Positions 34,371 to 42,858 of a DNA stretch of 64,000 bases are shown piece by piece. The stretch comes from Cupriavidus basilensis. Its GTDB lineage: Bacteria > Pseudomonadota > Gammaproteobacteria > Burkholderiales > Burkholderiaceae. Below the pieces are notes generated by a model, which had not been told where the DNA came from, ran no database searches, and saw only the letters and a list, made by a program, of their open reading frames with translations. The position numbers and the translations under genes are program-made. Positions within the stretch are counted from its first letter, which is position 1. The number at the start of each line of letters is the position of its first letter. The stretch is from assembly GCF_000876015.1 (NCBI RefSeq), contig NZ_BBQM01000015.1, positions 372,001 to 436,000 on the forward strand. Direction: 5' to 3'.

Positions 34371-35432
34371 TCAGGCGGCGGCTTCTTCCTTCAGCGACGC
34401 CATGTCGATCACGAAGCGGTATTTCACGTCGTTCTTTTCGAGCCGCTCGTAAGCTTCGTTGACGGCCTGGATCGGCACCATCTCGATGTCGCTGACGATG
34501 TTGTGCTCGGCGCAGAAATCCAGCATCTCCTGCGTCTCGGCCATGCCGCCGATGGCGGAGCCGGCGATGGACTTGCGCCCGCCGATCAGGCTGATGCCGG
34601 CCAGCGGCTCGATGTCGGTCAGCACGCCCACCAGCACCATCGTGCCGTCGAGCTTGAGCAGCGCGGCGTAGGGGTTGAGGTCGTGGCCGGTCGGGATGGT
34701 GTTGAGCAGGAAGTCGAAGCTGCGGGCGTGGCGGGCCATGTCGTCGGCGTCGCGCGAGAGCAGCACCGCGTCGGCGCCGAGGCGGGTGGCGTCCTTGCCT
34801 TTCCCGGGGGACGTGGTGATCATCGTCACGTGCGCGCCGAGCGCCTTGGCGAACTTGATGCCCATGTGGCCGAGGCCGCCGAGGCCGATCACGCCGACCT
34901 TCTGGCCGGGGCCGACCTTCCAGTGGCGCAGCGGGGAGTAGGTGGTGATGCCGGCGCACAGCAGCGGCGCCACGGCCTTGAGGTCGAGCTTGGGGGAGAC
35001 CTTCACCACGAAGCGCTGCTCGACCACGATCTGCTCGGCGTAGCCGCCGAAGGTCAGCTGGTCGCTGCCGCGTTCCTTGTCGTTGTAGGTCAGTGTGGCG
35101 CCTTGCTCGCAGTATTGCTCGAGGTCGGCACGGCAGGCCGCGCAGGCGCGGCAGGAATCGACCATGCAGCCCACGCCGGCGTAGTCGCCGACCCGCAGGC
35201 CGGTCACGGCGCTGCCGACCTCGGCCACGCGGCCCACGATCTCGTGGCCGGGGACCATCGGGTAGAGCGAGTTGCTCCAGTGGTTGCGGGCCTGGTGCAG
35301 GTCGGAGTGGCAGATGCCGCTGTAGAGGATCTCGATCCGCACGTCGTGGCTGCCCACGTCGCGGCGATGGAAGCGGAACGGGACGAGGGGAGACTCGGCG
35401 TTATGGACGGCGTAGCCGCGGACTTCGAACAT
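34371..35432 (-). CDS. zinc-dependent alcohol dehydrogenase (cinnamyl-alcohol type)
   Basis: A 353-residue medium-chain dehydrogenase. The catalytic zinc ligands are Cys41, His63 and Cys159, with Gly-His-Glu at 62-64. The structural zinc site is Cys94, 97, 100 and 108. Gly-Leu-Gly-Gly-Leu-Gly-His is the cofactor loop. It resembles the YahK/cinnamyl-alcohol group, which uses NADP(H) to reduce aldehydes. ATG 35432 gives the normal N-terminus; the open frame reaches 35468. It stands alone in its orientation. Confidence 0.93.
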   Translation of the reverse strand: MFEVRGYAVHNAESPLVPFRFHRRDVGSHDVRIEILYSGICHSDLHQARNHWSNSLYPMVPGHEIVGRVAEVGSAVTGLRVGDYAGVGCMVDSCRACAACRADLEQYCEQGATLTYNDKERGSDQLTFGGYAEQIVVEQRFVVKVSPKLDLKAVAPLLCAGITTYSPLRHWKVGPGQKVGVIGLGGLGHMGIKFAKALGAHVTMITTSPGKGKDATRLGADAVLLSRDADDMARHARSFDFLLNTIPTGHDLNPYAALLKLDGTMVLVGVLTDIEPLAGISLIGGRKSIAGSAIGGMAETQEMLDFCAEHNIVSDIEMVPIQAVNEAYERLEKNDVKYRFVIDMASLKEEAAA

Positions 35433-35604
35433 GGCGATATGGGCGGGTAGTTCAGGGAACCCACACAATAGTGCGCGGCTCGCGCGGGTTCAATCTGGAA
35501 GATTGGCATAGGCTGTCCAATAATCCTGCACAATCCGTGCTGTTCGACAATTTCTCTCCCCGCCCGGCTGCCTCTGCGCCGTCCGGCGCGGCTGCCCGGC
35601 CACA

Positions 35605-35973
35605 ATGAAAAAATCCACAGTATTGATCCTGGCCTTCGCGTTTCACGCCGCGGCGCATGCCGCCGGGGACGCGCGGGCCGGCAGCAATGTCTTCACCTCG
35701 AAATGCGCGTCGTGCCACAGCGTCGGGCCGTCGGCGCGCGGCGGATTCGGGCCGCAGCTCAATGGCATCTTCGGCCGCGTTGCCGGCAGCACGAGCGATT
35801 ATCAATACTCTGCCGCCATGAAGCAGTCGGGCATTGTCTGGTCCGAGAAGACATTGGCGGCGTTCGTTTCGTCGCCGGGCAAGGTCGTGCCCGGCACCAG
35901 GATGCGTTTCTGGGGGCTCGGCAGCGAGCGGCAGATCGCGGACCTGCTGGCCTACCTGCATGCCAATCCGTAG
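35605..35973 (+). CDS. periplasmic class I cytochrome c
   Basis: A 122-residue cytochrome c. A signal peptide (1-20, ending Ala-His-Ala-Ala) precedes the heme site Cys34-Ala-Ser-Cys37-His38. Met100 in Pro-Gly-Thr-Arg-Met is the distal ligand. The size and Gly-Pro-Gln-Leu-Asn-Gly-Ile-Phe-Gly-Arg segment are typical of small mitochondrial-like c-type cytochromes. It carries electrons between periplasmic enzymes and oxidases. It precedes a short secreted peptide gene. The gap to it (35974-36107) has a GC-rich hairpin but no T-run. Confidence 0.93.
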   Translation: MKKSTVLILAFAFHAAAHAAGDARAGSNVFTSKCASCHSVGPSARGGFGPQLNGIFGRVAGSTSDYQYSAAMKQSGIVWSEKTLAAFVSSPGKVVPGTRMRFWGLGSERQIADLLAYLHANP

Positions 35974-36107
35974 CGCGGGCGCGGCGCCCGGGCCGAAAGC
36001 AAAAACCGTACTGGAACTTTGCCGTGCCGGCAGCTACGCTGTCAGACGGAGGCCACTGCGCCGGGTTAGCGCGAGGGGCCGCGGACCTCGATTGGAAGGA
36101 GTGACCT

Positions 36108-36425
36108 ATGAAAATCGCTATCGCGCTGGCAATTGCCGTTCTCGTTCCAGGTATCGTCCATGCCGCCGGCCCGGCGAATCCGGCCGACCGCTATGACTAC
36201 AACATGCGCAGCACCAACAAGGACGGCTACGTGCCGGACCCGCAGCGTGTGACGAACAAGGATGGCTACGTGCCGGACACGGCGCGGGCCAACGACAAGT
36301 TCGACCCCTATACCCAGGGGGCCAGGCAGAGCACCGCTTCCGCGCTGACCGACTCGAAGACGACGAAAGCGCACGGGAAGACACGCAGTCACAAGAAGGC
36401 GCCGACGGTCGGCACCGACAAGTAA
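36108..36425 (+). CDS. small secreted protein with two NKDGYVPD repeats
   Basis: A 105-residue exported protein of unknown function. A signal peptide (1-19, Ile-Val-His-Ala-Ala) is followed by Thr-Asn-Lys-Asp-Gly-Tyr-Val-Pro-Asp twice, at 36-44 and 49-57 (13-residue period). The C-terminal half is Lys/Thr/Ser-rich and basic. The DNA copies differ by a silent change, so the repeat is kept at protein level. ATG 36108 follows GGAAGGAG, a strong site. A good intrinsic terminator lies behind it. I do not recognise a family. Confidence 0.7.
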   Translation: MKIAIALAIAVLVPGIVHAAGPANPADRYDYNMRSTNKDGYVPDPQRVTNKDGYVPDTARANDKFDPYTQGARQSTASALTDSKTTKAHGKTRSHKKAPTVGTDK

Positions 36426-36471
36426 GCGCGCGGCGCCTGCCCCGGCGGCGCCGGCCGGAAACGTCCCGATG

Positions 36472-36497
36472 GCCCCGAATGCCATTCGGGGCGTTTT
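36472..36497 (+). terminator. intrinsic terminator after the small secreted protein
   Basis: GCCCCGAAT (36472-36480), loop GCC, ATTCGGGGC (36484-36492), then GTTTTG. A nine-pair stem with a short T-run, placed between convergent genes. Confidence 0.75.
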
Positions 36498-36555
36498 GCT
36501 TTGCGCCGCGCGCGGCACGATGCCGCCATGACGAAGGCGGGCGCCGCCGCGCCGC

Positions 36556-37536
36556 TCACGCCGCCGGCGCCATGTCGTTCTCGGCCCACAACTGGCTGTC
36601 CGGAAACCAGAACGCATCGGGGCGCGGCGGCGATGCCAGCCTGACCGGCAGCGCCGGGTTGAATATCTTGGACCACGCCGACAGGTAGGACGGCGTCTTC
36701 ACGAGAAACCCGCAGCGCGACAGCAGCAGGCTGGAGACCAGCGCCTCGCGGCCGATTTCCAGGCCGGCGTAACCCCGGAAATGGATCGGCATGCTGCCGT
36801 CGGCGAGCAGTTTCGATGGCGCCACGCGCACGGGCTTGCCGAACGGCCACGCGGCGAAGAAATCGAGAAACGCCGCCTCGTCGCTGGACACGAAAAGACT
36901 GGTCAGGCGCGGGTTCTCCGCCAGCGTCGACGCCACCACCTGGCAGAACGCCTCCCAGCTCATGGATTCCGCTTCGTGGCGCTTGTCGGTGCCGCGGAAA
37001 TGCACGCCGAGCGTGGTCTCGCCGATGCCGAGCGTGGCGCACAGCGCGTCGACTTCATCGCGGATGAAGGCCGCGGGCCGGTAGTGCGCCTGGAACAGGG
37101 CGCTGGCGCTCTTGAGTTCGAGCCGGGCTTCGTAGCGCCCGCGCAGGCCCAGTTGCACGAGGTCGTGGACGCGCGACGTCCTGACCTTGCGCGCCGGCGC
37201 GGCGTCCGGTGGCGGCCGCACGGTTTCGAAGAAGGTCGAGAACCAGTCGATCCTGCCGTCCGGGTCGCCGTAGATCGGGCCGTGCGCGGAGATGCGCGGG
37301 ACCAGGCCTTTTTCCTCGCAGTACATCAGGATGAACAGGACCATCTGCAGCACGGAGAAGAAACCGGAGTTCTCGTGGATGTCGATGGCGAACACGCCCG
37401 GGTTCAGGCGCTGCCGGGCGTGCAGCGCCAGCCGGCTGAAGGTGGCCAGCGCGTACTTGAACCGTTCGCTGCGCCGGATCTGCCTGGCCCGCTCCATCGC
37501 TTCTCGCAACGCCTCCCGCAACGCTTCCTGCAGCAT
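36556..37536 (-). CDS. fucosyltransferase-like protein (NodZ/FUT8-type motif)
   Basis: A 326-residue cytosolic protein. His-Phe-Arg-Gly-Thr-Asp-Lys-Arg at 179-186 matches the donor-binding motif of alpha-1,6- and protein-O-fucosyltransferases. Later Ser-Ser-Asp-Glu fits the same fold. It begins with an amphipathic Ala/Glu/Arg-rich helix. If active, it would move a sugar such as fucose from a GDP donor. No other glycan genes lie nearby, so the acceptor is unknown. ATG 37536 has GGAG nine bases ahead. Alternative: an inactive member of that fold. Confidence 0.6.
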   Translation of the reverse strand: MLQEALREALREAMERARQIRRSERFKYALATFSRLALHARQRLNPGVFAIDIHENSGFFSVLQMVLFILMYCEEKGLVPRISAHGPIYGDPDGRIDWFSTFFETVRPPPDAAPARKVRTSRVHDLVQLGLRGRYEARLELKSASALFQAHYRPAAFIRDEVDALCATLGIGETTLGVHFRGTDKRHEAESMSWEAFCQVVASTLAENPRLTSLFVSSDEAAFLDFFAAWPFGKPVRVAPSKLLADGSMPIHFRGYAGLEIGREALVSSLLLSRCGFLVKTPSYLSAWSKIFNPALPVRLASPPRPDAFWFPDSQLWAENDMAPAA

Positions 37537-37784
37537 GTCCCGCTCCCGTCCGGTTTTGTGTTTTCCGGGGATTGGCCGCGCGCGCGGCCTCCCTGCCGGG
37601 CCGGCGCGCTGGCGGCGAGAAGTGAGCCTACAAGCAGGCCGGGCCCGTGTTTGTGGGGTGCCGCACAAAGCGCCCGCGGCGCGCGCGCCGCCCACGCGCG
37701 GGCTGTGTCGGCCGCGCAACCGGCGCGCCGCACGTGCGCGGGACGTACTATCCTTGCCGCTTTCCCAACCCTACGTTGCCGATC

Positions 37785-38753
37785 ATGGACAAAGCGCGCG
37801 TACTGACCCTGTTTCTCGGCGTGGTAAGAGCCAGGAGCTTTCACCAGGCCGCCGTCGACGCGGGCGTGACGCCGCAGGCGGTGAGCAAGGCGGTGCGCAC
37901 GCTCGAGCAGGAACTGGGCGTGCGGCTCCTGCACCGCACCACGCGCAAGCTGAGCCTGACCACGGAGGGCGCGCGCCTGTTCGCGCTGGCCGACCCGGGC
38001 ATGCGGCAGCTGGACGAGGCGCTCGAGCAGGTGCGCGCCAGCAAGCGCGAGAGCGACGGGCTGATCCGCCTGGCCGCGCCGCCCTCGGTGGGCAGCCGCG
38101 TGCTGGTGCCGCTGGTGAAGGCCTTCCGCGAGGAATATCCCGAAGTGACCTTCGACGTGGTGCTCAGCGACCTGTTCACCGATCTGGTCGAGGCGCGCAT
38201 CGACGTGGGTTTCCGCGCCGGCACCAGCCCCGGGCCCAACCTGGTGGCGCGCCGCCTGTGCGACCTGCCGCTGCTGATCTGCGCCGCGCCGGACTACCTG
38301 GCGCGGCACGGCGAGCCGAAGAGCCTGGAGGAACTGCGGCGCCACCAGTGCACCGGATTCCGCCGCCCGGTCACGGGCCGCCTGGTGCCGTGGGAGATCG
38401 CGCTCAAGGGCGACCTGGTCTACGAGGAGCTGCCGGCGGTGGTGACGTTCAACGACGTGGAGGCCGAGGTCGAGGCGGTGCGCGCGGGCATCGGCATCGG
38501 CCAGCTGGCGGCCTACGCGGTGCACGCCGACATCAAGTCCGGCCGCCTCGTGCCGATCCTGCCGGCGCTCACGAGCAACAGCGTGGGGCTCTACATGTAC
38601 TACCCGCATCGCAGCCACATGCCGGTGCGGGTGCGGCGCTTCATCGATTTCGTGGCGGCGGCGAGCCGGGGCGCCGAGCAGGCGCTGCTGCATCTGGCGG
38701 GCGTGACGGCGGTGGCGGAACTGTCGCGGGAGAAGGCGCGGACATCGCCTTGA
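37785..38753 (+). CDS. LysR-family transcriptional regulator
   Basis: A 322-residue LysR protein with helix-turn-helix at 1-60 (Ala-Arg-Ser-Phe-His-Gln-Ala-Ala-Val-Asp-Ala-Gly-Val-Thr-Pro-Gln-Ala-Val-Ser). The effector domain has Asp-Val-Gly-Phe-Arg-Ala-Gly, typical of the CrgA-like group. ATG 37785 is the family start; the frame is open upstream. Divergent from the fucosyltransferase-like gene 248 bases away, which may be its target. Its own downstream neighbour is convergent. Confidence 0.92.
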   Translation: MDKARVLTLFLGVVRARSFHQAAVDAGVTPQAVSKAVRTLEQELGVRLLHRTTRKLSLTTEGARLFALADPGMRQLDEALEQVRASKRESDGLIRLAAPPSVGSRVLVPLVKAFREEYPEVTFDVVLSDLFTDLVEARIDVGFRAGTSPGPNLVARRLCDLPLLICAAPDYLARHGEPKSLEELRRHQCTGFRRPVTGRLVPWEIALKGDLVYEELPAVVTFNDVEAEVEAVRAGIGIGQLAAYAVHADIKSGRLVPILPALTSNSVGLYMYYPHRSHMPVRVRRFIDFVAAASRGAEQALLHLAGVTAVAELSREKARTSP

Positions 38754-38764
38754 AGGGATGCGAC

Positions 38765-39634
38765 TCAGTGCGCTGCGGTCGCGGAATCCGACAGCATCAT
38801 GCCGGCGATATCCAGCATCGCCCGCAAGCGTTCCATGTGCCGCAGGTCGTGGTGATAGCCCACCCATATATCCCGCGCCGGTGGCGGCTCCGGCGTCTCG
38901 ATGCGCCGCAATCCGGAGACGGCATCGCCAACCGGCCTTGGCAGCACCGCAATGCCCATGCCTCTCAGGCACATCTGTGCCTGGACCGTCCGGCTCGTGC
39001 TTGTGAAGACGCGCCGGCAAAGCGGGAACCGGTCCAGTACCCAGGCCACGTCGGGAAAGTGCGATTGTGCGGTATTCATGAGAATGACCCCGACGGATGC
39101 CGGGTCGTTCTGCAATGCCCGCGCGGTTTCGGCCGAGGCATAGAGACCGTATGACATTCGCATCAGACGGCGCTGGACAATATCCGGTTCGCTGAACGGC
39201 ACGATTCGGAAGGCCACGTCGGTCTCGCGGCGTGAAAGGTCGAGCAATCGATAGCTCGCGATGACCTCCGGCACGACAGCGGGATGACGGCGCGTCAACT
39301 CGACCAGGACGGGAGCCAGGACATGGCCGGCAAACCAGTCCGCCGACGAAATCCGCAGGATGCCTTCGAGGCGCTCGTGGTTGCCGGCCAGGCGCCTTTC
39401 CATGGACAGCGCGGAATCCTCCATGGATTCCGCCAGCGCCAGCACGGTGTCACCGGCATCCGTCAGCACCAGCCCGTCCTTGGTCCGGCGAAAGAGCGGT
39501 TGCTGGGCTTCATCCTCGAGCACCTTGATGCGGCGGCCCACCGTCGGATGGCTTACGTCCAGCCTCCGGGCGGCCTCGCCAAAGGATCCCCCGCGCGCTA
39601 CCGCCAGGAAGATGCGGACGTCGTTCCATTCCAT
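38765..39634 (-). CDS. LysR-family transcriptional regulator
   Basis: A 289-residue LysR protein of the group starting Met-Glu-Trp-Asn-Asp-Val-Arg-Ile-Phe-Leu. Helix-turn-helix: Gly-Ser-Phe-Gly-Glu-Ala-Ala-Arg-Arg-Leu-Asp-Val-Ser-His-Pro-Thr-Val. The effector domain has Glu-Thr-Asp-Val-Ala-Phe-Arg. ATG 39634 is preferred over GTG 39643. It is divergent from the EthD/MFS genes, with paired CAGAAATG repeats between, and probably controls them. Its stop is 11 bases from the other LysR stop (convergent). Confidence 0.9.
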   Translation of the reverse strand: MEWNDVRIFLAVARGGSFGEAARRLDVSHPTVGRRIKVLEDEAQQPLFRRTKDGLVLTDAGDTVLALAESMEDSALSMERRLAGNHERLEGILRISSADWFAGHVLAPVLVELTRRHPAVVPEVIASYRLLDLSRRETDVAFRIVPFSEPDIVQRRLMRMSYGLYASAETARALQNDPASVGVILMNTAQSHFPDVAWVLDRFPLCRRVFTSTSRTVQAQMCLRGMGIAVLPRPVGDAVSGLRRIETPEPPPARDIWVGYHHDLRHMERLRAMLDIAGMMLSDSATAAH

Positions 39635-39650
39635 GTGATGCACATCCGTT

Positions 39651-39679
39651 CAGAAATGTACGTGAAATATACAGAAATG
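39651..39679. promoter_or_regulatory. CAGAAATG direct repeats, candidate LysR site
   Basis: CAGAAATG occurs at 39651-39658 and 39672-39679, 21 bases apart (two helix turns). The overlapping TGTA...TACA (39657-39673) forms a short dyad between them. All are in the divergent gap between the LysR and EthD genes. Binding is inferred. Confidence 0.4.
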
Positions 39680-39787
39680 GCAGTCCACGGACAATACTGT
39701 GGGTGCCATCATGGCCCCGTCATCAATGTCCCCCACGGACCGACTGCGCGCCTATTCCGGGGGCGGTCGTATCTGGAACCTCAAGCC

Positions 39788-40105
39788 ATGAACACCGAAG
39801 CTTCCCATGTTGTTGTCTATGTGACCTATCAGGGCACACCGCAAGATCGTTTTGATCGTGACCACTACGTTGCGGTTCACCTGCCGCTGGTCATGACGGC
39901 GTGGAAACAGTACGGCTTGCTCAGCCTGAACGCATTCTTTCCCGTGGCCGCGCAGGCAGGAACGCTTGCCCTCTGTGAATGCGTCTTCCGGGATGAAGCG
40001 GCGCTTGAAGCCGCATTTGCGTCACCCGAAGTCTCCGCCGTGATGGCCGATGTGCCGCGCTTCACCGCCATCGCCCCGCTGCGTGTTCGAGCGGTTGCAC
40101 TTTAA
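39788..40105 (+). CDS. EthD-like small protein
   Basis: A 105-residue protein of the EthD ferredoxin-fold family: Tyr-Gln-Gly-Thr-Pro-Gln-Asp-Arg-Phe-Asp-Arg-Asp-His-Tyr, a His-Leu-Pro-Leu-Val turn, then the C-terminal strand set. Members assist degradation pathways, often as small accessory enzymes. ATG 39788 is the only sensible start. It is 12 bases before the MFS gene, so both form an operon, divergent from a LysR gene. Confidence 0.8.
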   Translation: MNTEASHVVVYVTYQGTPQDRFDRDHYVAVHLPLVMTAWKQYGLLSLNAFFPVAAQAGTLALCECVFRDEAALEAAFASPEVSAVMADVPRFTAIAPLRVRAVAL

Positions 40106-40117
40106 GGCGCGCGCGTC

Positions 40118-41527
40118 ATGACTACGTTGACCCGGGCCTCCGAGGCAGCGGCCCCTGACACCCGCCGCTGGCTCGCCCTGGTTGTCCTGCTGACCGGCAC
40201 GCTCTTGCCGCCCCTGGACTTCTTCATCGTCAACGTGGCGCTCCCCGCCATGCGGACGGGCCTGCAGGCATCGTCGGATGTCTCGCAACTGGTGATCTCG
40301 GTGTATGCCGCGGCCTATGCCGTCACGCTGATCCTGGGCGGTCGCTTAGGTGATCTGTATGGCCGAAAGCGCGTATTCGCAGGCGGCATGGTCGGCTTTG
40401 GCATCGCTTCGGCATGGTGTGGCCTGGCGCCGTCACCGGGCATGCTCGTCGTCGGCCGGCTGCTGCAAGGGATCTCCGCGGCGATCATGGCACCACAATC
40501 GTTGGCATCAATACACGCCATCTTTCCGGCAAGCGAGAAGAATCGCGCGCTCAGCCTATATGGCGCGACATTCGGCCTGGCTTCCGTGGGCGGTCAACTG
40601 CTGGGCGGCGTGCTGGTTTCGGCCAGTCCGTGGGGCCTGGGGTGGCGCAGCGTCTTTCTGATCAACCTTCCCATCATCGTGTTTGCCGTTCCGGCGGCAT
40701 TGGTGCTTCTGCGTGAAAGCAGAGCCGAGCGCTCGGGCCGCCTGGACGTGCCGGGGGCATTGCTGCTGGCGGCTGGCCTGCTGGCCCTTGTGGTACCGCT
40801 CATCGAAGGGCGGGAACACCACTGGCCGTGGTGGTGCCTGGCGCTGCTGATCCTGAGCACGCCGTTGTTGTGGGCCTTCTGGCGGTACGAAAAGGCACAG
40901 GAGCTCGCCGGCGGGACGCCTCTTGTGCTGCCCTCGCTCTTGGCCGTGAGCGGGTTGCGGCGCAGCCTGGCATCGACATTCTTCTTCTATTCGCTCGCCG
41001 CGTTCTTCCTGGTGTTCGCCGTGTACGAACAGGCCGGTCTGGGCCACGATGCGCTGGCAGCCGGCCTGGCCATCCTGCCGCTCGGCATTGGCTTCTTCCT
41101 CGGGCCACTGTGCGGCCCGCGCATCGCCCGGCGGATGGGGTCCCGCACCGCCGCGGCCGGCATGATCCTGGAGGTGCTCGGTCTGGCCATGGTCGCGGCG
41201 CTGGCTTGCGCCGGCGCGCCATCCTGGCTCGCGTTGCCCTTGTTTCTGATCGGCGCCGGACAAGGCATCGCCCTGCCCGCGCTGGTGCGATTGAACGTGG
41301 ACCATGTCGAAACCCGCTGGGCGGGGCTGGCTTCGGGCCTGGTGACCGCCACCTTGCAGATCAGCGCCGCGGTAAGCGTCGCCATGATCGGCGGACTATT
41401 CATCTCGATCGCGCCCGATGGGGCAAGCGCCCGGGACGTGCGGCTCGGCTTTGCCGTGGCCTCATTGGCCGTGGGCGCGGCGCTGGCACTGGCCGCCGGA
41501 CTGAGCTGGAAGCGCCAGGAAACGTGA
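40118..41527 (+). CDS. DHA2-type MFS drug transporter (14 segments)
   Basis: A 469-residue transporter with about 14 hydrophobic segments. Motif A Gly-Arg-Leu-Gly-Asp-Leu-Tyr-Gly-Arg-Lys-Arg is at 75-85, and Leu-Asp-Phe-Phe-Ile-Val-Asn-Val-Ala-Leu-Pro (33-43) is motif D1 of the EmrB/QacA group. It exports drugs by proton antiport. It follows the EthD gene by 12 bases. No EmrA-like adaptor is present, so it acts as a single-component pump. Confidence 0.9.
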   Translation: MTTLTRASEAAAPDTRRWLALVVLLTGTLLPPLDFFIVNVALPAMRTGLQASSDVSQLVISVYAAAYAVTLILGGRLGDLYGRKRVFAGGMVGFGIASAWCGLAPSPGMLVVGRLLQGISAAIMAPQSLASIHAIFPASEKNRALSLYGATFGLASVGGQLLGGVLVSASPWGLGWRSVFLINLPIIVFAVPAALVLLRESRAERSGRLDVPGALLLAAGLLALVVPLIEGREHHWPWWCLALLILSTPLLWAFWRYEKAQELAGGTPLVLPSLLAVSGLRRSLASTFFFYSLAAFFLVFAVYEQAGLGHDALAAGLAILPLGIGFFLGPLCGPRIARRMGSRTAAAGMILEVLGLAMVAALACAGAPSWLALPLFLIGAGQGIALPALVRLNVDHVETRWAGLASGLVTATLQISAAVSVAMIGGLFISIAPDGASARDVRLGFAVASLAVGAALALAAGLSWKRQET

Positions 41528-41749
41528 AAGATCAAGAATCCTTTGCATGAAGCGGGCCGGCTCCGCACGCCGCCTTTCTTGTTTTTCCGGCTGTCGGGCC
41601 GCGCGCGCAATTCACAACAGGAAGTTGTTAAAAAGACAAACAAGCGCTATCTAGTTTGCCAATGGACTGGCTCCTACCATGAAGACTCCAAAGCCGCGGT
41701 ACGTCACGAAGACAGCCGCAACCGGAACCCAACCCGAAGGAGATCGATC

Positions 41750-42643
41750 ATGTCGCAGTCCAGCACCCGGTCCGCCAAGACCACTCATTCCACCCGCCAG
41801 CCCGCCAAGGTCTGGTTCATCACCGGCGCCTCGCGCGGCTTCGGCGCGCTGATCGCGCGCGACGCGCTGGACCGTGGCGACCGCGTGGTCGCCACCGCGC
41901 GCAATCCCGAAGCCGTCATCGCGGTGCTCGGCGAGCATCCCGACCTGCTGGCGGCACGGCTCGACGTCACCAGCGAGGCCGACGCGATTGCCGTCGCGCA
42001 GGAGGCCGTGGCGCGCTTCGGCCGCATCGACGTGCTGGTCAACAACGCCGGCTATGGCCTGCTCGGCGCGGTCGAGGAAGCCAGCGACGTGGAAACGCGC
42101 CGCCAGTTCGACACCAACGTGTTCGGCCTGCTGAGCGTCACGCGCGCGGTGCTGCCCGCCATGCGCGCGCAGGGCAGCGGCCACGTCATCAATATCTCGT
42201 CGATCGGCGGTTATGCCTCGTATGCCGGCTGGGGCGTGTACGGCGCCACCAAGTTCGCGCTGGAAGGCATCACCGAGGCGCTGCGCCAGGAGCTGGCCCC
42301 GCTGGGCATCCACGCGACCGTGGTCGAGCCGGGCTTTTTCCGCACCGACTTCCTGGAGTCGACCTCGATGGTGTCGACGGCGCGCCAGATCGACGCCTAT
42401 GCCGACACGGTGGGCGCCATGCGCACGATGATGGCCGCCGCCAACCACAAGCAGCCGGGCGACCCGCGCAAGCTGTCGGCAGCGATCCTGCGACTGGCCG
42501 ACAGCGCCGAGCCGCCGCTGCGGCTGCCGCTGGGCTCCGACACCGTGAGCAAGATCCGCGAGACCAACCGCTTCGTCGAGGACGAACTGGCGCGCTGGGA
42601 AGACGTGGCCATGTCCACCGACCACGACGACGCGCGCGGCTGA
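41750..42643 (+). CDS. short-chain dehydrogenase/reductase
   Basis: A 297-residue classical SDR. Cofactor motif Thr-Gly-Ala-Ser-Arg-Gly-Phe-Gly at 25-32, Asn-Asn-Ala-Gly at 98-101, catalytic Ser150 or Ser151, Tyr164 and Lys168 (Tyr-Gly-Ala-Thr-Lys). Arg29 after the Ser suggests NADP(H). A 20-residue Ser/Thr/Arg-rich start precedes the fold. ATG 41750 follows AAGGAG. Substrate unknown. It stands alone after the MFS gene, 222 bases on. Confidence 0.9.
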   Translation: MSQSSTRSAKTTHSTRQPAKVWFITGASRGFGALIARDALDRGDRVVATARNPEAVIAVLGEHPDLLAARLDVTSEADAIAVAQEAVARFGRIDVLVNNAGYGLLGAVEEASDVETRRQFDTNVFGLLSVTRAVLPAMRAQGSGHVINISSIGGYASYAGWGVYGATKFALEGITEALRQELAPLGIHATVVEPGFFRTDFLESTSMVSTARQIDAYADTVGAMRTMMAAANHKQPGDPRKLSAAILRLADSAEPPLRLPLGSDTVSKIRETNRFVEDELARWEDVAMSTDHDDARG

Positions 42644-42858
42644 TTGCCGTATCGCTGCCATGCGCCGTTGCCCGTGGGCCGCGGCGCTTTTTTGTTTACG
42701 CGCGTGGCCGCCGGCACCGGCACCGGCATCGGCATCGGCGGCGGGAAGCGGACTCCCCGGCATGCCGGGTTTGCGCCGGCACCGGCGTGGCAAGTCCGCC
42801 GGGCCGGCCTCGGGGTATCATCCATCCAGGCCGTTTTCCCGTCCGAGCCCCGCACGCC

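Noticed and set aside
36556-37536. Methyltransferase or kinase for the 326-residue protein
   Set aside because: No SAM-binding or nucleotide loop is visible; the HFRGTDKR motif favours a fucosyltransferase-like fold.
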